DNA from: Thalassobaculum sp965228445
GTDB lineage: Bacteria; Pseudomonadota; Alphaproteobacteria; Thalassobaculales; Thalassobaculaceae
Assembly: GCA_965228445.1 (NCBI GenBank)
Contig: OZ245813.1
Location: 3,906,001-3,970,000 of the forward strand
DNA length: 64,000 nucleotides
Direction: 5' to 3'
A model generated the notes under the pieces. It ran no database searches. It worked only from the letters and a program-made list of their open reading frames with translations, and was not told where the DNA came from. Position numbers and translations under genes: made by a program. Below are positions 52,649-61,619 of the stretch, in pieces (positions within the stretch are counted from its first letter, which is position 1; each line of letters opens with the position of its first letter).

Positions 52649-53243
52649 GACGTTTCTCGGTTCGCTCTCGTCCTGGTCGCCGGTGCGGCTGGCGCTTGTT
52701 GGCGGGGTGGTCGGTCTCGTTGCGGCGCTCGCTGCGGGCGGCATCTTCCTGACGCGGGCCTCCGCCTCCGGGCCGCCGGCCTTTTCCGGCGGCTACGGGG
52801 ACTGGGAGGCCTACGCCGATCCGCAGCCGGCACCGGCCATCGACTTCCTAGACCCGGACGGCGAGCGCATCAACCTCGACGCATACAGGGGCCAGACGCT
52901 GCTGGTGAATTTCTGGGCCACCTGGTGCGCCCCCTGCATCCGCGAGCTGCCTGCCCTGGACGCGCTCCAGGCCGATCTGGGCGGCGACGCGTTCCGGGTG
53001 CTGATCATCTCGATCGACCGCAAGGGGCTGGAGGTGGCGCAGCCGTTTCTCGACAACCTGGATCTCGACCATCTGAGGACCGCCGCCGATCCCAAGGGCG
53101 TGCTGGCCCGCGAGATGAAGGCGACCGGCCTGCCGACCACCGTGCTGATCGCGCCGGACGGCAAGGTGATGGGGCGGATTCTCGGAGATGCGGAGTGGAA
53201 TTCCGACGGTGCCAAGGATCTGGTGCGTTACTATCTCCAATAG
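52647..53243 (+). CDS. tlpA: TlpA-like membrane-anchored thioredoxin
   Basis: This 198-residue thiol-disulfide protein has an N-terminal anchor (VRLALVGGVVGLVAALAAGG) and a periplasmic thioredoxin fold with WATWCAPCIRELP, a WCxxC active site (about residues 93-97), and the cis-proline region TGLPTTVLIAPDGK. It is probably a reductant for cytochrome c maturation or other exported thiols. The ATG at 52647 has AGAAGAAGG six bases upstream. It is divergent from argH with overlapping start codons, leaving no intergenic DNA, so the argH promoter must lie inside this gene and vice versa. Confidence 0.9.
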   Translation: MTFLGSLSSWSPVRLALVGGVVGLVAALAAGGIFLTRASASGPPAFSGGYGDWEAYADPQPAPAIDFLDPDGERINLDAYRGQTLLVNFWATWCAPCIRELPALDALQADLGGDAFRVLIISIDRKGLEVAQPFLDNLDLDHLRTAADPKGVLAREMKATGLPTTVLIAPDGKVMGRILGDAEWNSDGAKDLVRYYLQ

Positions 53244-53324
53244 CGGTGCTCGCGGCGCGCCCGGACGATGGGACGCGGCGGCCGCCACCGGCCCGATGAT
53301 CCGACGAAGGAGCCGAAGCAGAAG

Positions 53325-54347
53325 ATGTCGATCCTGGCCCGACTGTCCGTCGCCGTGCTTCTGCTCGCCGCCGCCGTGGCGGCCAGACCGTCCGGGGCGC
53401 TCGCCCAGGAACCCAAATTCTTCCGCATCGGCACCGGCGGCGTGAACGGCACCTACTATCCGATCGGCTCGATCATCGGCAACGCGATCTCCAATCCGCC
53501 CGGCTCCCGCGCCTGCGAGGCCGGCGGGAGCTGCGGCGTGCCCGGCCTGATCGGCATCGTGGTGTCGTCCAACGGCTCGGTGGCGAATATTGGCGCGATG
53601 GAGCGCGGCGAGATCGATTCCGGCTTTGCCCAGTCGGATGTGATCCACGCCGCCTATACCGGCACCGGCGCCTTCGCCGACCGGGCGCCGATGACCGACC
53701 TGCGGGTGATCGCCTCGCTCTATGCCGAGCACATGCAGCTCGTGGTCGGCGCCCAGACCGAGATCGCCGCGCTGGAGGATCTGCCGGGACACCGGGTCTC
53801 CATCGACGAGCCCGGGTCCGGCACGCTGCTGCTGTCGACCAGCCTGCTGGACGCGGCCGGGATCGGCACCGGCGGGGTGAGTGCGGAGTACATGAAGCCC
53901 GGTCCGGCGGCGAGCCTGATGTCGCGGGGCGAGTTGGACGCCTTCTTCATCGTCGCCGGCGTGCCGACCAACGCGGTAGCCGACCTGATGCGCGCCGGAA
54001 AGGCCCGTCTGGTGCCGCTGTCCGGACCCGCCGTCGACAGCCTGCTGGACCGCCACGAGTTCCTGTCCCAGGCGCCGATCCCGGCCGGCATCTACGGCAG
54101 CGACCAGGCCGAGATCGAGACCTTCGGCGTCACCGCCCAGTGGGTGACGACGGCGAAGGCGTCGGACGACCTGATCTATGCCGTCTGCAAGGCGCTGTGG
54201 AACGACGCCACCCGTACCCTGCTGGACGGGGGCCACCCCGGCGGCAAGCAGATCCGCCTGACCTCGGCGCTCGACGGCGTCAACGTGCCGCTGCACGCCG
54301 GCGCGGAGCGCTGTTACGCCGACCTGGAGAAGGCCGGACAGAAGTAG
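53325..54347 (+). CDS. TAXI-family TRAP solute-binding protein
   Basis: This 340-residue periplasmic protein has a signal peptide (MSILARLSVAVLLLAAAVAARPSGALAQ). The TAXI family marker FRIGTGGVNGTYYPIGS follows directly, then RACEAGGSCGVPGLIG, SNGSVANIGAMERGEIDSGFAQSD and LDAFFIVAGVPTNAV. TAXI proteins work with fused DctQM (TRAP-TAXI) permeases, but none is adjacent here, so this is an orphan binding protein. AGGAG precedes the start. It is 81 bases after tlpA. Confidence 0.9.
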   Translation: MSILARLSVAVLLLAAAVAARPSGALAQEPKFFRIGTGGVNGTYYPIGSIIGNAISNPPGSRACEAGGSCGVPGLIGIVVSSNGSVANIGAMERGEIDSGFAQSDVIHAAYTGTGAFADRAPMTDLRVIASLYAEHMQLVVGAQTEIAALEDLPGHRVSIDEPGSGTLLLSTSLLDAAGIGTGGVSAEYMKPGPAASLMSRGELDAFFIVAGVPTNAVADLMRAGKARLVPLSGPAVDSLLDRHEFLSQAPIPAGIYGSDQAEIETFGVTAQWVTTAKASDDLIYAVCKALWNDATRTLLDGGHPGGKQIRLTSALDGVNVPLHAGAERCYADLEKAGQK

Positions 54348-54510
54348 GGCGGTTCCGACGGCGGTCGGCGGTGCGGGACGGACTTCCGGACGAAGGGGTT
54401 TCCCCGGCCGCCTTTGGGGGCTGGCCGGGGAAACAGCGCCGTGGGGGTGGGGGATCCCACGACACCTTCAAAAGCGACAAAACAGAGGAATAGGTAATCC
54501 GTCCCCCGGA

Positions 54511-54732
54511 TCAGTGCACCGTGTCGGCCAAGCGCATGGCGTGGCCGTGAATCTGGCGCCGGGTGGCAACGTCGAGATCCTCGAACGAGGCCTGGGCCAT
54601 CATCAGATCCACCGAACTCCCGCTGTTAATGGCGCGCATCAGCGCCGTCGCAATCTTGGTCTCGTTGCCGACGATGTCGGCAACAGATTGAGATAGAAGG
54701 GCAAAAGCCTTATCAGTCACCATTCTGGTCAT
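54511..54732 (-). CDS. Small conserved-looking protein of unknown function
   Basis: This 73-residue soluble, helical protein begins MTRMVTDKAFALLSQSVADI. It has an excellent ribosome site GAGGGAAG and is separated from its neighbours, with an AT-rich promoter-like region (54760-54800) upstream. I do not recognise the family. Its well-formed translation signals are the main evidence that it is real. Confidence 0.6.
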   Translation of the reverse strand: MTRMVTDKAFALLSQSVADIVGNETKIATALMRAINSGSSVDLMMAQASFEDLDVATRRQIHGHAMRLADTVH

Positions 54733-54869
54733 CGTTCTTCCCTCTTTCTGAAGGACTGTAGGTGTTCGGAATTTATGTAAAGTTTTATCTAAAATCAAGG
54801 CAAAAGCTGCGGAACTCGGCCATCTCCTGGCCCTGACCTGTAACCTCTTGAGTCCTGGGGGCTTAGCGT

Positions 54870-55529
54870 ATGGAAGATCCGATCGGCGGCCATCCGACCC
54901 GCGCGGAACAGCTCGACATCCTGGTGAGCGCCGCCGAGGCGGTGCTACGGCCCGGCGACAGCCTGCTCGATCTGGGCTGCGGGACGGGCTATCTCGCGCA
55001 CCTGTTGTTCCAGCGGCGCGAGGACATGCGGTTCGTCGGCGTGGACCGCAAGGGCGAGGCCTTGCAGGCGGCACGTGACCGCTTCGGCGACCGGGCCCGG
55101 TTCGTCGAGGGCGATCTGAGCGATGTCGGAGCGATCGAGGTCGCCGGCGGGCCGTTCAGGGTCATCGCCACCGCCCTGACCTTCCATGACCTGGACGATG
55201 CGGCGAAGCGGTCGGTGATCGCCTGGGCGGCCGAGCGGCTGGCGTCCGGCGGGGTCTTTCTGCTGTACGACCGGCTGCGCCTGACCGCGCCGTCGACCTT
55301 TGCCCTGCAGCAGGCGATCTGGACGCGGATCGAGACGATCCACGGCCGGCCCATGCGCAGCGCCGCCAGTTTCGCCGACTACGAGGCCGACCTGTCGGAG
55401 AGCAACCGGCCCGCCCGGCTCGACGACTACATCCGGTGGTTTACGGAACTCGGTCTGGAGCATCAGATTCTACATCTGCACGGGAATGTCGCACTGATAG
55501 CGGCAGCCAAGGGGAAGGAAACACAATGA
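54870..55529 (+). CDS. Class I SAM-dependent methyltransferase
   Basis: This 219-residue protein has Rossmann motif I LLDLGCGTGYLAHLLF (residues 34-49), motif II MRFVGVDRKGEAL, and later RFVEGDLSDV and ATALTFHDLDDAAK. The substrate is unknown. The ATG stop overlap with the next gene is 4 bases (ATGA), so it is coupled to the Ldh-family dehydrogenase. No further context suggests a pathway. Confidence 0.85.
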   Translation: MEDPIGGHPTRAEQLDILVSAAEAVLRPGDSLLDLGCGTGYLAHLLFQRREDMRFVGVDRKGEALQAARDRFGDRARFVEGDLSDVGAIEVAGGPFRVIATALTFHDLDDAAKRSVIAWAAERLASGGVFLLYDRLRLTAPSTFALQQAIWTRIETIHGRPMRSAASFADYEADLSESNRPARLDDYIRWFTELGLEHQILHLHGNVALIAAAKGKETQ

Positions 55530-56578
55530 CGCAACGCTACGCCGCCGAGGCGCTCACCAATTTCGCCGAAGCCCTGTTCGCCAAGGCCGGGATGGAGGCC
55601 GACAAGGCCGCCCTGGTGGCGCCGCTGATGGTCGAGGCCGACCTGATGGGCCACACGACCCACGGGCTGCAGCTCGTCGGCGCCTATCTCGCCGCCCTGG
55701 AGGACGGGTCGATGACCGCCGCGGGCGCGCCGGAGGTTCTGTCCGACCGAGGCCCGGTGGTGGTCTGGGACGGTCGGCGGCTGTCCGGCGTATGGCTGAC
55801 CGCGAGCGCGGTGGATCTGGCGGTCGAGCGGGCCCGGCAGTACGGCACCTGCACCGTGTCGATCCGCCGCTCCCATCATATCGCCTGCCTCGCCGCGTTC
55901 CTGGAGCGGGCGACCTCCCGGGGCATGATGGTGACCCTGACCTGCTCCGACCCGGCGGTGGCCAGCGTCGCGCCGTTTGGCGGCACTCGGGCGATCTACA
56001 CGCCCGATCCCCTGGCGGTCGGCATCCCGACCTCCGGCGACCCGATCCTGATCGACATCTCCGCCTCGATCACCACCAACGGCCTCACCAACCGGCTGCA
56101 CAAGGAGGGGCGGACGCTCGAGCACACCTGGCTGATCGACGCCGACGGCAATCCGTCCACGGACCCGGCGGTTCTGTTCACCGATCCGCCGGGCACGATC
56201 CTGCCGGTCGGCGGGTTGGACCACGGCCACAAGGGCTATGGCCTGGCGCTGATCGTCGAGGCGCTGACCCAGGGCCTGTCGGGCCACGGCCGGGCCGATC
56301 CGCCGGAGGGATGGGGGGCCAGCATCTGGGTGCAGGTGCAGGACCCGACCGCCTTCGCCGGGACCGACGCCTTCAGCCGCCAGACCGACCGGCTGGCCGA
56401 GCTGTGCCGCACCAACCCGCCGCGCCCGGGCGTCGACGCGGTGCGTCTGCCCGGCGACGGCGCGCTCGCCCGCAAGCGGACGGCGCTGGCCGAGGGGGTG
56501 GCCCTGTATCCGGGGATCATGGACGGTCTGGCCGACTGGGCGAACAAGCTCGGCGTGACGGCGCCAGAGCCTGTGTGA
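55526..56578 (+). CDS. Ldh-family NAD(P)H oxidoreductase
   Basis: This 350-residue enzyme of the malate/L-sulfolactate/ureidoglycolate dehydrogenase family has a fold distinct from classical MDH. Visible are DLMGHTTHGLQLVGAYLAAL, TCTVSIRRSHHIACLAAFLE with the catalytic His, and DHGHKGYGLALIVEALTQGLSG. The exact 2-hydroxy/2-oxo acid is not clear. The start has GGGGAAGGAAACAC upstream and overlaps the methyltransferase stop. A palindromic terminator-like element lies 30 bases downstream. Confidence 0.88.
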   Translation: MTQRYAAEALTNFAEALFAKAGMEADKAALVAPLMVEADLMGHTTHGLQLVGAYLAALEDGSMTAAGAPEVLSDRGPVVVWDGRRLSGVWLTASAVDLAVERARQYGTCTVSIRRSHHIACLAAFLERATSRGMMVTLTCSDPAVASVAPFGGTRAIYTPDPLAVGIPTSGDPILIDISASITTNGLTNRLHKEGRTLEHTWLIDADGNPSTDPAVLFTDPPGTILPVGGLDHGHKGYGLALIVEALTQGLSGHGRADPPEGWGASIWVQVQDPTAFAGTDAFSRQTDRLAELCRTNPPRPGVDAVRLPGDGALARKRTALAEGVALYPGIMDGLADWANKLGVTAPEPV

Positions 56579-56608
56579 GGGGAGCTCGTCCCGCTCCGAA
56601 CAGATGAA

Positions 56609-56635
56609 CACTCCCCGGATTTATTCCGGGGAGTG
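56609..56635. terminator. Perfect 11-bp hairpin between convergent genes
   Basis: CACTCCCCGGA (56609-56619), TTTAT loop, TCCGGGGAGTG (56625-56635). It lies between convergent stop codons at 56578 and 56662 and can work in both directions. The sequence is related to the arm of the inverted repeat at 50924-51035, so it may be a REP-type element serving as a terminator. Confidence 0.7.
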
Positions 56636-56661
56636 GGACAGGTCATGTATGGGGAAGAGCC

Positions 56662-57489
56662 CTACTTCCCCGCCAGCCGCTTCAGCTTCGGCGACGGCAC
56701 CACGCGGGTGAGGAACTGTGCGACCGCGTCCTGCGCTTCGGTGCGGCGCAGGACGTGATGGGTGCCGCCGTCGATCACCACCGAGCGGGCATCGGCGAAA
56801 CCGTCCATGTCCTCGCCGCAGTCGCCGCGCAGGAACCAGCGGTCGAACCAGCGGTCGCCGGCGCTCACGACCGACAGCACCGGGATGCCGTCCTCGCCCT
56901 TGATGCCCCAGAGCGGCGGCCAGGGGATCTGACAGGTCCATCCCAGGATCACCCGGGCGGCGACGTCGTCGCCCGGGTAGTTGGCGGTCGTCATGCCGCC
57001 CTCGCTCTGCCCCATCAGCACGATCTGCGACGGGTCGACCCAGGGGAAGCGCCGGGCCTGCCGGACCGCGAATTCGGCCTCCGCCAGGCGGAAACCGATC
57101 ACCCCGGGATGCGACCCGGCCGATTTCGAGCGCCAGTCGCAGCTGGTCGGCTTGTAGTCGCGCGAGAAGCTGTCCGGCGCGATCACCGCGTAGCCGAGGC
57201 CGCGCAGGAACTCCAGGTCGACCTGATAGCCGCGATGCAGGCCGTTGCAGCCGTGCAGAAAGATCACCACCGGCAGCGACGGCGCCAGCCGGGCCGACCG
57301 CAGCAGCGGCTCGACCTCGGCCATGTCGCCGGTGATGTCGGCCATCGCCGGATCGGCTGAGGAGAACGGCACCACCACGGTCGCGCCCTCCCAGGTGCGG
57401 AGCAGCTCGTCGGGCCGGTCGGCCGAGCGCGAGAGATAGCAGCCGGCCAGCAGGAACAGGCCGAGCAGGGCGAGTGCGAAACGGATCAT
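56662..57489 (-). CDS. Dienelactone hydrolase-like lipoprotein
   Basis: This 275-residue alpha/beta hydrolase has a lipoprotein signal (LGLFLLAGC, Cys near residue 17). The fold motifs are PVVIFLHGCNGLHRGY (oxyanion region), the nucleophile elbow VLMGQSEGGMTTA (Ser), and a late histidine in DGGTHHVLRR. It resembles dienelactone hydrolase and acyl-peptidase relatives. The substrate is unknown. No strong ribosome site precedes the ATG at 57489, so the ATG at 57525 cannot be excluded. Confidence 0.8.
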   Translation of the reverse strand: MIRFALALLGLFLLAGCYLSRSADRPDELLRTWEGATVVVPFSSADPAMADITGDMAEVEPLLRSARLAPSLPVVIFLHGCNGLHRGYQVDLEFLRGLGYAVIAPDSFSRDYKPTSCDWRSKSAGSHPGVIGFRLAEAEFAVRQARRFPWVDPSQIVLMGQSEGGMTTANYPGDDVAARVILGWTCQIPWPPLWGIKGEDGIPVLSVVSAGDRWFDRWFLRGDCGEDMDGFADARSVVIDGGTHHVLRRTEAQDAVAQFLTRVVPSPKLKRLAGK

Positions 57490-57645
57490 GGAGAAGGAAC
57501 TGTTCCGAAAAACCGGTTCCGGCAAGAGGCGGCGCGTTTCACACTGCCGTCATAGCCCGGCGCCATACTGCCGCCCCTTCCTGTTCTCCGCTCCTTCCGT
57601 CTCCGCGGATCCGCCCTTTTCCCATCCACCGCCAAGGACCCTCCG

Positions 57646-58524
57646 ATGCGCCTCGTGATCGCCACCTACAACATCCAGTACGCCCTCGGTCAGGACGGCC
57701 GCTACGACATCGCCCGCATCGCCGACGCGGTCGCCGAGGCCGACATCATCCTGTTCCAGGAGGTGACCCAGAACTGGACGCGCAACGACGGCGAAGACCA
57801 GGTCGCGGAACTGGCGGAGCGCCTGAACCGCTACGTGGTGTTCGGCTCAACCTTCGACAGCGATGCCAGCACGGTGGAAGACGGCAGGGTGGTCAACCGG
57901 CGCCGTACCTTCGGCAACATGATCGCCAGCCGCTGGCCGATCCTGTCCTCGCGCACCCAGCTCCTGCCCAAGCACGCCCTGCCGGAGACCATGGACGTGC
58001 AGCGCTGCGTGGTGGAGGGGATCTGCCAGACGCCGGCCGGCCCGATCCGCGCCTACTCGGTGCATCTCTCGCATATCTCCGCCGGCCAGCGTCTGCCGCA
58101 GGTGGAGGTGCTGATGCGCTTCATCCGCGAGGCGCAGACCGACGCGCGGCCGGCGGACGGGACGTATCCGGCGGCCTGGGCTGGGGACGCGGTGGAGGTG
58201 CCGCTGCCGGCGACGGCGGTGCTGGGCGGCGACTTCAACTGCACGGCGGACTCGGCGGAATACGCCATGGTCTGCGGCGAGCTCGACCCGCATCGCGGCC
58301 GCCTGCGTCGGGCGGGCCACCTGGTCGATACCTTCGTCGCCGCCGGTCACGATCCGTTCGTGGCCTCCACCTTCTACACCCGCGAGACCGCGTACAAGAT
58401 CGACCACCTTGTGGCGACGCCGGACCTCGCCGGTTCGGTGGTGCGGAGCTGGATCGGCGACACCAAGGCGTCGGACCACTACCCGGTGTTCGTCGAGCTC
58501 GACTGGGCCGGCGTGACGGTCTGA
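57646..58524 (+). CDS. Endonuclease/exonuclease/phosphatase family protein
   Basis: This 292-residue EEP hydrolase has the N-terminal VIATYNIQYALG with the catalytic Asn, FQEVTQNW with the metal-binding Glu, LGGDFNCTADSAEY with Asp/Asn, and ASDHYPVFVEL with the general base His. There is no signal peptide. EEP members cut phosphodiester bonds in nucleic acids, lipids or inositol phosphates; which one is not evident. The 3' end overlaps the convergent transporter gene by 46 bases. Confidence 0.85.
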   Translation: MRLVIATYNIQYALGQDGRYDIARIADAVAEADIILFQEVTQNWTRNDGEDQVAELAERLNRYVVFGSTFDSDASTVEDGRVVNRRRTFGNMIASRWPILSSRTQLLPKHALPETMDVQRCVVEGICQTPAGPIRAYSVHLSHISAGQRLPQVEVLMRFIREAQTDARPADGTYPAAWAGDAVEVPLPATAVLGGDFNCTADSAEYAMVCGELDPHRGRLRRAGHLVDTFVAAGHDPFVASTFYTRETAYKIDHLVATPDLAGSVVRSWIGDTKASDHYPVFVELDWAGVTV

Positions 58525-59423
58525 CGGCCGCGTTCGCGGGCCACGGCCTCGCGGCGGGCGATATAGAGGGCGGCGGACACGATGATCGCCGCCCCGACCC
58601 AGGTCCAGACCTCGGGCACCTCGGAGAACAGGGCGAAACCGATCAGCGCCGACCACAGGAGCTGCACGTAGCGCGCCGGAGCGATGGCCGAGATCTCGCC
58701 GACCTTGAAGCCCTGGACCATGGCCAGGTGGCCGACGGTGGCGAGGCCGGCGATGACGACGATCAGTGCCCATTCCTCGGTCGACGGCCATTTCCACACC
58801 GAGATCGCCGGCCCCAGGGTGACCAGGGTGACGATCACCGAGAGATAGGCGACCACGGCGGGGCCGGATTCCTTACGGGTCAGCGCCTTGGCGACCAGGT
58901 CGGAGAAGGCGAAGAGCGGGGCGGCGATCAGCATGGCGATCACCCCCGGATCCACGTCGGCGAAACCGGGGCGCACGATGATCAGCGCGCCCATCAGCCC
59001 GACCACGACGGCGGTGATGCGCGGCAGCCGGATCCGTTCGCCGAGGAACAGGGCGGCGCCGACCGTGGCGAACACCGGGGCGGTGAAGCCGATCGCCGTC
59101 ACCTCCGCCAGCGGGATCCGCGACATGGCGTAGAACCAGAGCATGACCCCGGTGCCGTGCATCAGCCCGCGGCCGAGATGCAGCTTCCACTGCATGGCCC
59201 GCAGGTCGGCGCCGGTGACCCGGATGAAGAAGGGGATGAGGAACAGCAGGCCGAACCCGTAACGCAGGAACGACGCCTGGATCGGGTCCATGGTGGTGCC
59301 GACCAGACGCACCAGCGCCATGAAGCTGGAGAAGATCAGTCCGGAGAGGACGATCCAGAACATCCCCTGGACATTGCGGGGCACGGCATCGAAGGCGGCA
59401 CGGAGTTGTGCGACGGAAGGCAT
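58479..59423 (-). CDS. DMT/EamA-family exporter
   Basis: This 314-residue inner-membrane protein has ten hydrophobic helices in two EamA repeats. Typical segments are VLSGLIFSSFMALVRLVG, ASFLRYGFGLLFLIPFFI, RIPLAEVTAIGFTAPVFATV and, in the second repeat, ATVGHLAMVQGFKVGEISAIAPARYVQLLWSALIGFALF. The latter is typical of the RhaT/SAM-transporter-like subgroup. The substrate is unknown. Confidence 0.88.
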   Translation of the reverse strand: MPSVAQLRAAFDAVPRNVQGMFWIVLSGLIFSSFMALVRLVGTTMDPIQASFLRYGFGLLFLIPFFIRVTGADLRAMQWKLHLGRGLMHGTGVMLWFYAMSRIPLAEVTAIGFTAPVFATVGAALFLGERIRLPRITAVVVGLMGALIIVRPGFADVDPGVIAMLIAAPLFAFSDLVAKALTRKESGPAVVAYLSVIVTLVTLGPAISVWKWPSTEEWALIVVIAGLATVGHLAMVQGFKVGEISAIAPARYVQLLWSALIGFALFSEVPEVWTWVGAAIIVSAALYIARREAVARERGRQTVTPAQSSSTNTG

Positions 59424-59491
59424 CCGGTACAGTCCGGTGGGAGGCGGCGCGACAGACGCTGCCGGAGACTTTCAAGGGGAGCACGCGAAGC

Positions 59492-60370
59492 ATGGCCGGA
59501 TCAAGCGCTTACGACCTGCCGGACAGTCTGGTGTCCACCGACTGGCTGGCCGATGCACTGGCGGACGGACGGGTCCGGGTGTTCGACTGCACCTGCTTTC
59601 TGGTACCGGATCCCAAGACCACCCTGCGGGCCGAAAGCGGCCGCGACGCCTATGAGGCGGCGCACATTCCGGGAGCGGGGTTCCTCGACCTCACGGGCGA
59701 TTTCTCCGACCCGGCGGGCCGGTTCCGCTTCACCATGCCGAGCCCGCAGCACCTGGCCGAGGTGTTCGGTGCGCATGGCATCGGCGACGGCACGGCGGTC
59801 GTGCTCTACGCCGCCGACACGCCGCAATGGGCTACCCGGTTCTGGTGGATGCTGCGGGTCGCCGGCTTCGACAACGCGGCCGTGCTGGACGGCGGGCTGA
59901 AGAAATGGCGCGAAGAGGGGCGGCCGGTGGAGAGTGGGGCGGTAACCCTGTCGCCGGCGACGCTCACGCCGCATCCGCGCCCGGACCTGGTCGTGGGCCG
60001 CGACGCGGTGCTGTCCGCGGTCGGCGATCCGGAGGTGTGCATCGTCAACGCCCTGTCGGAGGCCCAGCACAAGGGCGAGGGGGTGAATTACGGCCGGGCG
60101 GGTCGGATCGCCGGCTCGACCAACGTGCCGTCCGCCACGCTGCTCGACCCTGCGACCAACGCCTTCCTGCCGGCGGCGGAGATCGAGGCTTCCCTGCGCG
60201 CGGCCGGCGCCATGGATGCGGCCCGGGTGGTGCCCTATTGCGGTGGCGGCATCGCCGCCTCGGTCACGACCTACTGGCTCACCCGGCTGGGGAAGGAGAA
60301 CGTGGCGCTGTACGACGCCTCCCTGTCGGAATGGGTGGCCGACGAGAGCCTGCCGATGGAGGTGGGGTGA
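59492..60370 (+). CDS. sseA: Sulfurtransferase (rhodanese, SseA-like)
   Basis: This 292-residue protein has two rhodanese domains: the first with VSTDWLADALADGRVRVFDC and AHIPGAGFLDL, the second with an active-site loop PYCGGGIAAS (Cys near residue 249). The GGG loop differs from the CGSGVTA of classic 3-mercaptopyruvate sulfurtransferase, so the sulfur donor is uncertain. The ATG at 59492 has AAGGGGA upstream. The annotation as SseA-like is by family. Confidence 0.85.
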   Translation: MAGSSAYDLPDSLVSTDWLADALADGRVRVFDCTCFLVPDPKTTLRAESGRDAYEAAHIPGAGFLDLTGDFSDPAGRFRFTMPSPQHLAEVFGAHGIGDGTAVVLYAADTPQWATRFWWMLRVAGFDNAAVLDGGLKKWREEGRPVESGAVTLSPATLTPHPRPDLVVGRDAVLSAVGDPEVCIVNALSEAQHKGEGVNYGRAGRIAGSTNVPSATLLDPATNAFLPAAEIEASLRAAGAMDAARVVPYCGGGIAASVTTYWLTRLGKENVALYDASLSEWVADESLPMEVG

Positions 60371-60372
60371 GG

Positions 60373-60500
60373 CCCTTCGACACGTCGCTTCGCTCCTGCT
60401 CAGAGTTAGGTCGAGAGAGATCACTCCGGCCTCATCGTGCGCAGCGAGCGGAGGAGCTGACCTAATCCTGAGCAGCGACCGTAGGGAGCGTGTCGAAGGG
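60373..60500. repeat. ~40-bp inverted-repeat element
   Basis: The left arm 60373-60412 (starts CCCTTCGACACGTCGC) and right arm 60459-60500 (ends GTGTCGAAGGG) are imperfect reverse complements around a 46-base loop. Both outer ends, CCCTTCGACACG and CGTGTCGAAGGG, are perfect. Elements with CCCTTCGACA ends and GCTCAGG inside are a widespread dispersed alphaproteobacterial type. It sits between convergent genes and may act as a bidirectional terminator. Confidence 0.8.
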
Positions 60501-60544
60501 CGAAGGGCGAACGACAAAGGAGCGAAGGCCGCTGAGAGGCGCGC

Positions 60545-60979
60545 TCAGCGATCCAGCCGCTTCTTCATGTGGTACAGCACCGTGCCGATCGGACGATCCT
60601 CCAGCGTGCCGTAGACCTCGTATCCGATCCCCTCGTAGAACCGTCGGGCGTCGACCGTGCGCAGATAGGCGACCACGGCGTCGTGCCGGCGGGCGAAATC
60701 TTCCAGCCGGGTCAGCAGTTCGCGGGCGATGCCGAGACGGCGATGGGCCTCGGCGACCCAGAGCAGTTCGACTTCCAGGCCGTTCCAGTACACGTTGCCC
60801 TGGGCGCCGCCGATCAGGGTTCCGTCGGAGGCGCGGGCGAAGACCACCGCGGGCACGTCCTCGGACTCGTCCGGCAGATCGGGGAGCCGCGACAGCTCGT
60901 AGCGCCGCATCCCGGTCCTGACCGTGGCGATGTCGGCCGCCAGCGGGGTGGTCGTCAGCTCGAACTGGAAATCGGCCAT
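60545..60979 (-). CDS. GNAT-family N-acetyltransferase
   Basis: This 144-residue acetyltransferase has the acetyl-CoA binding segment LLWVAEAHRRLGIARELLTRLE (motif A, Q/RxxGxA type) and GNVYWNGLEVE and VAYLRTVDARRFYEGIGYEVYG (motif B). The substrate is unknown. It is divergent from rpmH, with about 105 bases between the starts that must hold both promoters. Confidence 0.88.
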   Translation of the reverse strand: MADFQFELTTTPLAADIATVRTGMRRYELSRLPDLPDESEDVPAVVFARASDGTLIGGAQGNVYWNGLEVELLWVAEAHRRLGIARELLTRLEDFARRHDAVVAYLRTVDARRFYEGIGYEVYGTLEDRPIGTVLYHMKKRLDR

Positions 60980-61084
60980 GGTGCAGGAAGCGCGGGCGGG
61001 GTCGTTGACAGGTCGGGTGGCAGCCTATATACACCCGCGCTCGCTATATCGAGCATCAATCAGTCGACGTGACGGAGGCTTCCC

Positions 61085-61219
61085 GTGAAGCGCACTTATC
61101 AACCGAGCGTTCTCGTCCGCAAGCGCCGCCACGGCTTTCGCTCCCGCATGGCCACGGTCGGCGGTCGCAACGTGATCCGCGCCCGCCGGGCGAAGGGCCG
61201 CAAGCGCCTGTCCGCGTAG
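61085..61219 (+). CDS. rpmH: 50S ribosomal protein L34
   Basis: This 44-residue, strongly basic protein begins KRTYQPSVLVRKRRHGFRSR after the initiator and ends AKGRKRLSA, diagnostic of L34. The start is a GTG at 61085 with GGAGG nine bases upstream. It is followed by rnpA, yidD and yidC as in most bacteria. Confidence 0.97.
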   Translation: MKRTYQPSVLVRKRRHGFRSRMATVGGRNVIRARRAKGRKRLSA

Positions 61220-61259
61220 ATCCTCGCGATCTGCGCCATCAGGGCCGGAGAGTGACGGC

Positions 61260-61619
61260 ATGCGCGCGTCGGGCTCCGCCAAGCTAGAGATACTGCCGGC
61301 CAGGAAGGATTTCCTGGCCGTTGCGCGTGCGCGCAAGGTGGTCGCACCCGGTCTCGTCCTGCAGATGCGGGTGCGCGAGGACGGCGATGCGCCGGCCCGC
61401 GTCGGCTATACCGCCAGCCGCAAGGTCGGCAACGCCGTGAAGCGCAACCGCTCGCGCCGCCGCCTGCGGGCCGCGGTGAATGACGTGCTCGCCGGCCGTG
61501 CAAAGCCCGGCCACGACTACGTGCTGATCGCCCGCGCCGCGACCGCCGGACGTCCCTATGACGACCTGCTGGCGGATCTGGCCGGCGCGCTCGACCGCAT
61601 CGAGAAGAAGGGCCGGTGA
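61260..61619 (+). CDS. rnpA: Ribonuclease P protein component
   Basis: This 119-residue basic protein helps RNase P RNA mature tRNA 5' ends. The signature GNAVKRNRSRRRLRAAV (RNR motif) and an N-terminal LPARKDFLAVARARKVV are present. It lies 40 bases after rpmH. The stop overlaps the start of yidD. Confidence 0.95.
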   Translation: MRASGSAKLEILPARKDFLAVARARKVVAPGLVLQMRVREDGDAPARVGYTASRKVGNAVKRNRSRRRLRAAVNDVLAGRAKPGHDYVLIARAATAGRPYDDLLADLAGALDRIEKKGR

